Assembly: GCF_005222815.1 (NCBI RefSeq) | Contig: NZ_STGB01000005.1 | Coordinates: 682,001-746,000 of the forward strand | Source of the DNA: Roseomonas sp. AR75 | GTDB lineage: Bacteria > Pseudomonadota > Alphaproteobacteria > Acetobacterales > Acetobacteraceae | DNA length: 64,000 nt | Direction: 5' to 3' | Part shown: positions 55,341 to 61,830 of the stretch, in pieces | Numbering within the stretch: position 1 is the stretch's first letter | Layout of the letters: each line of letters opens with the position of its first letter | Position numbers and translations under genes: made by a program | Notes under the pieces: generated by a model | What the model saw: the letters and a program-made list of their open reading frames with translations, nothing else | The model's database searches: none | What the model was told of the DNA's origin: nothing

Positions 55341-55376
55341 GATCGGACGCCACGCCGCGCAGGGCGTTCCGTGCCG

Positions 55377-55988
55377 TCAGGCGCGGATCCAGGTTTCCGA
55401 GAAGGCCAGCATCGCGGTCGAGATGCGATGCCCCGCGATCTCCCGCGGTATCGGGGCGCCAGGCCGCTTCTGCCCGTTCACGGTCACGGTCGCGGCGTCG
55501 CAGCCCACGAACAGGCTCGGCATGTGGTGATGGCCCGTGGCGGACTGCGCGGGCGGCAACGCAAAGCAGAACGGCTTGCCCAGACCGGACCACTCCAGAA
55601 CCACCGTGGTGCCACCGGCCCGCACGGTCTCGCTGTAGCGGCTGATGGCATCGCCGCCTGATGTCACGCTGTCGAGGCTTCGGTATTCGAGGCCCCGCAA
55701 GCCCGGCAGCCCGCGCCACGCGCCGAAGTGGGACACGTAGTCGGACACCAGCCAGCGTGCGAGCGGCTCGTTGTCGGTCAGGCACAGGTTAGCCCGGTCA
55801 GCGGCCGGAGCCGACTCCTGCGGCGACAGCATGAGCACCAGCGCATGCCCGCGGCCATGCGGCGACAGCACCACGCGAAAGAACGAGGCGAGGGTCGTGA
55901 AGGGGCCGTCCGGCGTCTCCTTGAGGGAGATGCCGGGGTTCTCGCCGGACCATTCCACGGTGCCCGGAAAGACAAGCGTCTCAGCCAT
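55377..55988 (-). CDS. Orphan protein of unknown function
   Basis: A 203-residue soluble protein. I recognise no family. It has no signal peptide or membrane segment. Notable segments are FFRVVLSPHGRGHALVLMLS, the run WSGLGKPFCFALPPAQSATG and GHHHMPSLFVGCD, whose histidine cluster could bind a metal. GGAGGA lies seven bases before the ATG at 55988, so translation is well supported. It is divergent from the TTC38-like gene, across an intergenic region with a long inverted repeat. Confidence 0.6.
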   Translation of the reverse strand: MAETLVFPGTVEWSGENPGISLKETPDGPFTTLASFFRVVLSPHGRGHALVLMLSPQESAPAADRANLCLTDNEPLARWLVSDYVSHFGAWRGLPGLRGLEYRSLDSVTSGGDAISRYSETVRAGGTTVVLEWSGLGKPFCFALPPAQSATGHHHMPSLFVGCDAATVTVNGQKRPGAPIPREIAGHRISTAMLAFSETWIRA

Positions 55989-56186
55989 GCGTCGGTCCTC
56001 CGCTGCTTGTGCATCCGAACCGTGCGCCGCGAACGCGGTCGGATCAATGGCGCCCTTGCGCGTCGCCGGCACACGCCGGCTCTCGCGCGCACGGATGGAG
56101 CGCCCGTCTGGAGCGCCCGTCGCACCGGGCCGCCGCCTTCGCGGGAGGCGTCGCCTGCACTGCGCTTCGCTTACAGTACCGCCCAG

Positions 56187-56229
56187 GTTACGCCGCGATG
56201 CAGGGCGAATTCCTTGGCCGCGGCGTAAC
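56187..56229. promoter_or_regulatory. Long inverted repeat in divergent intergenic region
   Basis: GTTACGCCGCG (56187-56197) and its exact complement CGCGGCGTAAC (56219-56229), 21 bases apart, lie between the orphan gene and the TTC38-like gene. The spacing of about three helical turns fits an operator for a dimeric regulator, or a hairpin. The rest of the 320-bp gap (55989-56308) shows nothing else I can name. Confidence 0.55.
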
Positions 56230-56308
56230 GTCCGCACGACAGCAGCGAAGAGGACGCATCGATGGTCGCCGCGCGGCATCGCGCCGCGTCGGCCGGGAGG
56301 ATGCCAGG

Positions 56309-57727
56309 ATGCAGCAGGACCTGTGGGGTGGCGCGGTCACCACGACGAGCCGGGCGGCGGCAGATGCGCTGGATGCCGCGACGCTCTCGCTGCTTGCGCA
56401 GCGCGACGACACCGCGCGCAACCTGGCCGCGGCGATCGCTTCCGATCCGGGCCTCGTCGCGGCGCATGCGGCGCTCGGCCTGCTGCATCTGGCCAGCGGC
56501 AGGCGCCCGCGGCAGGCGGACGCGTTGCACCATCTCGGCGCCGCACGCATCGCCTTCGCGGAGCGCGGCGGTACGCGGCGCGAGGGCGCGCTGGTGCTGG
56601 CGCTCGGCGCCTGGGGGGAAGCCGGCGACATGTGGCGCGCCGCCGACATCCTGGACGAGCAGCTGCGCGACGCACCAGCGGACCCGCTGATGCTGCGGCT
56701 TGCCTATGCGATCCGCTTCATGCTCGGCGATCCCGTCGGCATGCGGCTCGCCGTGCAGCCCGTACTGGACGCGCTGCCGCTGCACGCGCCGGGACGCGGC
56801 TATCTGCGCGGTTGCCTCGCCTTCGCCCTGGGCGAGACCGGCGAACGCTGGCGCGCCGAGTGCGAAGGGCGGCTTGCGTTGGCCGAGGCGCCGGACGACC
56901 TCTGGGGTGCGCATGCGGTCGCGCATGTGATGGAGGAGACCGGCCGCGCGCGCGAAGGCCTCGGCTGGCTCGACGGCACGGCGCGCAGCACCGCCGGCGC
57001 GTCGGTGTTCGGCCGTCACCTCGTCTGGCACCGCGCGCTGTTCCATCTGCATCTCGGCCAGGCCGAGGCGGCGCTGCATCTCTACGACACCGAGGTGTGG
57101 CGTGAGCCCGGCACCGATTTTCGCGACTTCGCCAACGCCGCCTCGCTGCTGTGGCGCCTGGAGTCGCAGGGCGTCGCGGTCGGCGCGGCGCGCTGGGACG
57201 CGCTGGCGGATGAGGCGGAGCGTCGGCTCGGTGAGCATTGCCTGGCCTTCGCCGACCTGCACCACGCCGTCGCGCTCGGTGCGGCCGGGCGGCGTGGCGC
57301 GGCGGCACGGCTGATCCGCGGCATGCGGGTGCGCGCGACGGAGCATGCCGACAGTCAGGCGGAGGTGATGGCGCGCGTCGGCCTGCCGGTGGTGCGCGGC
57401 GTGGTGGGCGCGCTGCTCGGCGACCCCGCGGAGGCCGCGACGGTGCTGCGGGCGCATCGCAACGAGGTGCAGGCGCTTGGCGGCAGCAATGCGCAGCGCG
57501 ACCTCGTGCATCGCATCGGGGTGGAGGCTGCCCTTGCGGCGCAGGACGGCGCGGAAGCGGAGCGCGCGCTGGTCGAGCGTGCCGCGTCGCGCGCCTCCGG
57601 CGCGTGGGAGGCGGCGCGGCTGGCGCGGCTCGCCGCCATGCGTCGGCGCTCGCCCCGGCGCGTCCGCCCCTCGGCCGCGCGGCCGGGGAGCGGCATGCCG
57701 GCCCTGCTGCGCGTCGGCTTCGCCTGA
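56309..57727 (+). CDS. TTC38-like tetratricopeptide protein
   Basis: A 472-residue helical protein of the TTC38/YcaO-neighbour TPR type. Repeated helical pairs run along most of the length (for example LVAAHAALGLLHLASGRRPR and LVWHRALFHLHLGQAEAALH). VAHVMEETGRAREGLGWLDG near residue 205 matches TTC38 family motifs. It is probably a soluble scaffold; no enzyme activity is suggested. ATG 56309 has GGGAGG eight bases upstream. Confidence 0.85.
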   Translation: MQQDLWGGAVTTTSRAAADALDAATLSLLAQRDDTARNLAAAIASDPGLVAAHAALGLLHLASGRRPRQADALHHLGAARIAFAERGGTRREGALVLALGAWGEAGDMWRAADILDEQLRDAPADPLMLRLAYAIRFMLGDPVGMRLAVQPVLDALPLHAPGRGYLRGCLAFALGETGERWRAECEGRLALAEAPDDLWGAHAVAHVMEETGRAREGLGWLDGTARSTAGASVFGRHLVWHRALFHLHLGQAEAALHLYDTEVWREPGTDFRDFANAASLLWRLESQGVAVGAARWDALADEAERRLGEHCLAFADLHHAVALGAAGRRGAAARLIRGMRVRATEHADSQAEVMARVGLPVVRGVVGALLGDPAEAATVLRAHRNEVQALGGSNAQRDLVHRIGVEAALAAQDGAEAERALVERAASRASGAWEAARLARLAAMRRRSPRRVRPSAARPGSGMPALLRVGFA

Positions 57728-57886
57728 CGCGGCGAGGGCGGTGTCGCATCGCGCCGCCGACGGCTCGACGCCCTGGTCATTCCCGTGCCGAGGAACGGCG
57801 GGGCGCCTGGCGTCATGGCGCAGGCGCTGCGCGCCGATCCGGTGGCGCAGCAGCGCGCTCCTTCCCGTTCCGACCCTGCGGAGCGA

Positions 57887-58669
57887 TCACGGCGCGTCGT
57901 TCAGCGCCCAATCGTAACCGTCCTCCGCGATCGTGGCGCCCGGCAGGCGCGCAGCGAGGGCGGGGCCGGCGTGGCGGCGCAGATGCGTCAGCACCCCCGC
58001 CTCGTCGCCACCGAAATCCTCGCGGAACCAGACATAGATGGACGAGACGCGCAGCCGCCCGTCGGGGCGCATGGCGGCGCCGCGCGGATGGTTGACGAAG
58101 GCGGCGGCGGCAGCATCGAGCTCAACCTCCAGCGTCGCGGCGCGCCAGGCGCGCGGCCAGAGGTTCGGACAGCCGATCGAAGCGCAGTTCACGGCGTAGT
58201 GCACGCGTGGATCGCGGAAGCCGGGGCGCATCGTCTCGTGCTCGATGTCGTCGAGCGACATGCGGCGCCCCTCCACCACCACCAACCGTGTGCGCCAGGG
58301 GCCGATCCAGCCCTTCGGATCCAGCGGCACGCCCGTCGAGCGGATGTCGCGGATCGAGCGCACGGGGTAGCGATCCAGCACCACCTTCAGCGTCAGCGCG
58401 TTGTAGAGATTGGCCCAGTAGGCGAAAGCCTCCGCCCGTCCCATGGCGGAGGGACGGCGCGCGGCCGCCTGCGCGATCCAGGCGTCCAGCGCGCCGAGAT
58501 CGGCCGAACTCGCCTTCCAGCCTGCGTAGCGAACGCGATTCACGCCGTCCGGATGGGGCGTGACGTAGCGACCAAGCAACCCATCCAGTGCCGCATCGGC
58601 ATCGGCCGCCACGATCCCCGGCAGCGCGGCCGCGCCGGCGAGGCCGAGCACGGCGCGGCGCGCGGCCAT
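57887..58669 (-). CDS. DUF547 domain-containing protein, exported
   Basis: A 260-residue protein. The N-terminus MAARRAVLGLAGAAALPGIV has a twin-arginine-like signal. DUF547 features include AFAYWANLYNALTLKVVLDR, HYAVNCASIGCPNLWPRA and VSSIYVWFREDFGG. The family is common in proteobacteria and plants with unknown function. It is the third gene of a set with a flavin oxidoreductase and a 39-residue membrane peptide, an arrangement I believe recurs in related bacteria. A GTG at 58681 is an alternative start overlapping the peptide stop. Confidence 0.85.
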   Translation of the reverse strand: MAARRAVLGLAGAAALPGIVAADADAALDGLLGRYVTPHPDGVNRVRYAGWKASSADLGALDAWIAQAAARRPSAMGRAEAFAYWANLYNALTLKVVLDRYPVRSIRDIRSTGVPLDPKGWIGPWRTRLVVVEGRRMSLDDIEHETMRPGFRDPRVHYAVNCASIGCPNLWPRAWRAATLEVELDAAAAAFVNHPRGAAMRPDGRLRVSSIYVWFREDFGGDEAGVLTHLRRHAGPALAARLPGATIAEDGYDWALNDAP

Positions 58670-58673
58670 CCGC

Positions 58674-58793
58674 TCAGCCACGGGCGAAGCGCGCCCTGAG
58701 CGGGATGGCCGCGAGCGACAGCGCGGCAAGTCCGAGCAGCGCGCCGGCACCGAGCCATATCCGACGGTCGCGGAGCAGGTGATGCCATGTCAT
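58674..58793 (-). CDS. Small membrane peptide, 39 residues
   Basis: Encoded peptide with one hydrophobic helix (IWLGAGALLGLAALSLAAIP, residues 12-31) between basic ends (HHLLRDRR and RARFARG). It has the best ribosome binding site of this region: AGGAGG six to seven bases before the ATG. Its stop overlaps a GTG of the DUF547 gene. It lies 11 bases after the oxidoreductase stop. It may anchor or modulate that enzyme, which is inference. Confidence 0.7.
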   Translation of the reverse strand: MTWHHLLRDRRIWLGAGALLGLAALSLAAIPLRARFARG

Positions 58794-58804
58794 CGGAAAC
58801 CTCC

Positions 58805-60283
58805 TCACGGCAGGAAGCGCTGGATCATCCCGACCAGGCGGCGCGTGCGCGGCCCGAACAGGGTGGGCGTGTAGAAGCCGCCAGCGGCACGCTTCGAGAT
58901 CTCCGACATCGTCGGATAGGGCGCGAGGGATGCAGCGATCGCGCCGATCTTCAGCCTGCGCTGGATCGCCAGCCCCCAGAGTCCGATCATCTCGCCGGCA
59001 CGCGGCGCGACGATGGTCGCGCCGAGGATCCTGGCCCCCTTCCCCAGCACGACCTTGATGAGCCCCTCGGTCGCGCGCTCGGCCTGCGCACGGTCGTTTC
59101 CGGCAAGCGGCTGCAGCAGGACCGAGACCGCATGCCCGGCCGCGCGCGCATCAGCCTCGGTCAAGCCGACATGGGCGAGCTCGGGGTCGCTGTAGGTGAC
59201 CCAGGGCAAGGCGGCGTAGTCCACCTTGGCCGGCAGGCCGAACAGCGCGTTCCGGATGACGATGCCGGCATGATAGCCGGCGATGTGCGTGAATTGCGGG
59301 CCGCCGGCGACGTCGCCGATGGCGAAGACGCGGCGGTTGGTGGTGCGCAGCCGCGCATCCACCGTGATGCCGCGCGGCGTCGCCTCGATCCCCGCGGCGT
59401 CGAGGCCCATGCCGCCGAGGTTCGGCTTGCGGCCGGCCGCCACGAGCAGATGCGTCGCAGCGACGTCCTGCGGGATGCCCCCGATCGCAAACGACACCTC
59501 CACGCCGTTGGCCGCCCGGCGCACGGCCGCGACCTCGGCGCCCTCATGCAGCACCACGCCGTCGCGGCGCAGCGTGGCGCGGATGATGTCCACCGCTTCC
59601 GGCTCGTCCTTCGGGAGGATGGTCGCGCGCTCGATCACCGTGACCGCGGCGCCGAGACGCCGGAATGCCTGCGCCATCTCGATGCCGATGGGTCCACCGC
59701 CGAGCACGATCAGATGCTCCGGCCGCTCCGTCAGGCCGAAGACGGTCTCGTTGGTGAGGAAGGGCACCTCGGCGAGGCCGGGCACAGGCGGAGCCGCCGC
59801 GGCCGAACCTGTCGCCACCACGAAGCGCCGCGCCCGGATGCGCTCGCCGCCCGCCTCGACCTCGTCAGGCCCGGTGAAGCGCGCCGCGGCCTGGATGACG
59901 GTGACGCCGAGGCCTTCGAAGCGCTCGACGCTGTCATGCGGCGCGATGGCCGCGATCACCCCATGCACATGCCGGTGCACGGCGGCGAAATCGACCGCCG
60001 GCTCATGCCCGTTGACGCCGAAGCGCCCGCTGTGTCGGACGGCGTCGGCGGCATGCGCCGCGGCGAGCAGCGCCTTGGACGGGACGCAGCCGGTGTTGAG
60101 GCAATCCCCGCCCATCAGGTGCTTCTCGATGAGCACGACGGAGGCGCCCATCTGCACCGCGCCGGCCGCAACGGAGAGCCCGCCCGACCCGGCGCCGATG
60201 ATGCAGAGATCGGCGCTGAGCATGCCGTCGCGCCGCTCGGGCGCCCGGGCGGGGCGGCCCGGCGGGGATGGGATATCGGTCAT
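58805..60283 (-). CDS. FAD-dependent pyridine nucleotide disulfide oxidoreductase
   Basis: A 492-residue flavoprotein. FAD motif CIIGAGSGGLSVAAGAVQMG, redox cysteines C61 and C66 in GGDCLNTGCVPSK, NAD motif IVLGGGPIGIEMAQAFRRLG and second FAD motif RVFAIGDVAGGPQFTHIAGY. The C-terminal dimer domain has PYPTMSEISKRA where lipoamide dehydrogenases have H-P-T-x-S-E, so the usual catalytic histidine is missing. It is therefore mercuric-reductase-like or another disulfide/quinone reductase rather than Lpd. It is followed by a 39-residue membrane peptide and DUF547. A start at 60223 is also possible. Confidence 0.9.
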   Translation of the reverse strand: MTDIPSPPGRPARAPERRDGMLSADLCIIGAGSGGLSVAAGAVQMGASVVLIEKHLMGGDCLNTGCVPSKALLAAAHAADAVRHSGRFGVNGHEPAVDFAAVHRHVHGVIAAIAPHDSVERFEGLGVTVIQAAARFTGPDEVEAGGERIRARRFVVATGSAAAAPPVPGLAEVPFLTNETVFGLTERPEHLIVLGGGPIGIEMAQAFRRLGAAVTVIERATILPKDEPEAVDIIRATLRRDGVVLHEGAEVAAVRRAANGVEVSFAIGGIPQDVAATHLLVAAGRKPNLGGMGLDAAGIEATPRGITVDARLRTTNRRVFAIGDVAGGPQFTHIAGYHAGIVIRNALFGLPAKVDYAALPWVTYSDPELAHVGLTEADARAAGHAVSVLLQPLAGNDRAQAERATEGLIKVVLGKGARILGATIVAPRAGEMIGLWGLAIQRRLKIGAIAASLAPYPTMSEISKRAAGGFYTPTLFGPRTRRLVGMIQRFLP

Positions 60284-60647
60284 GGAGCGGGCCCGGTCTG
60301 TTTCGCTGGACCTGCTTCGCCGTGATGCCGCGGAAGGTTAGCGCCCTTCCGCCGGCAGCGGCGGATCGGGAGGCGACACGTCGCCTGCCCGCCCGCGCCT
60401 TAACGGTCGCGGCGGCGCCTCAGCGGACGATGGAGCAAGACAGGTCCAGCACCGCGCATGGTCCGCGCGCCAGACCGGCCTCGGTCGGCGCTGTACCGGA
60501 ATCCCTTTATGCGATTGCTTTGTCGCCCGCGGATCGCCAGATGTGCGTCGTCGCCGCATCGGCCGCGACCGCGCAGGACACGCCATCGCCTGCATTTGCC
60601 GGCGGCCCGGCAGCCAGCCAGGCCCCATCCAGTCCTGAAAGGACCGC
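60284..60647. other. Intergenic region upstream of the 58-residue gene
   Basis: I see no convincing gene. Both strands have open frames, but none has a good ribosome binding site or domain. The stretch CCCTTTATGCGATTGCTTTG (60502-60521) is the only AT-richer part and may hold a promoter. The end carries AAAGGA just before the small gene start. Confidence 0.4.
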
Positions 60648-60824
60648 ATGTCGAAACTTCCCCCTCTCCCGCCCGCCGGTCGTGCACCCCAGGGCGGCAA
60701 CAATGCCGCGGCCGGCAAGGCCAATCCGAAGGATGCCCGCGCCGGGTCGAAGTACAGCGGCAATCTCAAGCAGGGTGGCGTCGGCAAGACGGCGCAGAGC
60801 AGCCGCAAGCAAGGCGACCGCTGA
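60648..60824 (+). CDS. Small basic Gly/Asn/Lys-rich protein, 58 residues
   Basis: A 58-residue reading frame starting MSKLPPLPPAGRAPQGGNNA with AAAGGA four to five bases upstream. It is hydrophilic and basic, without signal or membrane segment. The C-terminal SKYSGNLKQGGVGKTAQSSR is rich in polar residues and probably disordered. It resembles small stress-type proteins by composition only. It is convergent with the Crp/Fnr gene. Confidence 0.6.
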   Translation: MSKLPPLPPAGRAPQGGNNAAAGKANPKDARAGSKYSGNLKQGGVGKTAQSSRKQGDR

Positions 60825-60939
60825 CGAGCGCCACGTCTCCGCGGCCGCGGGACGGCGGGCTTCGCCGCTGTCCCGCCGCGCTTCGGGCACGCCGCGACAG
60901 AACACGGGCCGGCGTGTGGCCCATGCGGCCCTGGAGCGG

Positions 60940-61611
60940 TCAGCCGGTCAGGGCCGCACGATCCATCACCTCCGCGCCTTCTGCGCCGCGGCGCAGCTTG
61001 CCCTTCTGCTCAAGTCCCGCCAGGGCACGGGACAGCGTTTCCGGCGTCATGCCCAGCCGCGCTGCGATCGCACCGCGCGGTTCCGGAAGGGCGACGCTGC
61101 CGGCGGCGGACTCCTCCGACACGCGCCGCGCGACGAAGCGCGCCACGCGCGCCTCGGCCGGCCGGAGCTTGAGGTCCACGACCTGGTCGACCATCAGGCG
61201 CCAATGCCGCGCCAGCAACTGCGTCGTTGCGCGGCACAAATCGTGGGAGCGCGCGACCCCTTCGCGGAAGCACTCGGCCGGCACCATCAGCACGCGGATC
61301 TCGGTGAGCGCGACGGCTGAGGCAAGGTAGGGCATGCGGAGAACCACGGCGGGGGCGAGGAAGACCTCACCGGGGCCGAAGAGTTCGACCATGGTGCGCC
61401 CGCTGCCCTCCACTCTGGCCTGAAGACCGATGCTGCCTTCGAGCAGCATGTGCAGGAAGTCCGGCTCCTCTCCCTGATCGAACAGCGTGGTGCCGCGCGG
61501 CAGCAACTGGGTGAAGCTCGGCCGCAGCAACTCGGCCATCGCAGCCGCACCGGCCGCGGTGAAGAACGGGCTGCGCTCGATCAGCGTCGCGGTCACGCCC
61601 TTGTCCGGCAT
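60940..61611 (-). CDS. Crp/Fnr family regulator, cysteine-poor
   Basis: A 223-residue regulator. The N-terminal cyclic-nucleotide-like beta barrel (LPRGTTLFDQGEEPDFLHML, then SIGLQARVEGSGRTMVELFG) is followed by the C-terminal HTH with recognition helix MTPETLSRALAG. The E-T-x-S-R pattern is the FNR-type that reads TTGAT. Only two cysteines are present, so it cannot hold an FNR Fe-S cluster and is more like Dnr/NnrR/FixK. ATG 61611 has AGAAGGAAG upstream and lies about 56 bases downstream of a perfect FNR box, so autoregulation is likely. It is divergent from narK. Confidence 0.9.
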   Translation of the reverse strand: MPDKGVTATLIERSPFFTAAGAAAMAELLRPSFTQLLPRGTTLFDQGEEPDFLHMLLEGSIGLQARVEGSGRTMVELFGPGEVFLAPAVVLRMPYLASAVALTEIRVLMVPAECFREGVARSHDLCRATTQLLARHWRLMVDQVVDLKLRPAEARVARFVARRVSEESAAGSVALPEPRGAIAARLGMTPETLSRALAGLEQKGKLRRGAEGAEVMDRAALTG

Positions 61612-61666
61612 CGGTCGGCTTCCTTCTGCTTCCCCGGCAGGAGAGCGCATCGGCGGCCCGTCCGCG

Positions 61667-61680
61667 TTGATCCAGATCAA
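61667..61680. promoter_or_regulatory. FNR/Dnr-type box 1 (regulator side)
   Basis: TTGATCCAGATCAA, a perfect TTGAT-N4-ATCAA site. If it activates the regulator at -41.5, the transcript would start near 61632, about 20 bases before the ATG at 61611. Confidence 0.85.
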
Positions 61681-61760
61681 GACGACGGCGCGCCTGGATC
61701 ATCGCTTCCGTTGTCGCAGGCAGGATTGGCGGTGAAATGCCCGCCCGGAACCCGGCAAGC

Positions 61761-61774
61761 TTGATCGATATCAA
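61761..61774. promoter_or_regulatory. FNR/Dnr-type box 2 (narK side)
   Basis: TTGATCGATATCAA, a second perfect TTGAT-N4-ATCAA site, 94 bp from box 1. A class II promoter would start near 61809, with GCAAAT (61797-61802) as a weak -10 and the narK ATG at 61831. Confidence 0.88.
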
Positions 61775-61830
61775 CTCCGCTCCGGCGCCGCTCCGCGCAA
61801 ATGCCCCGTCGTATGGACCCGGAGGAGGGC

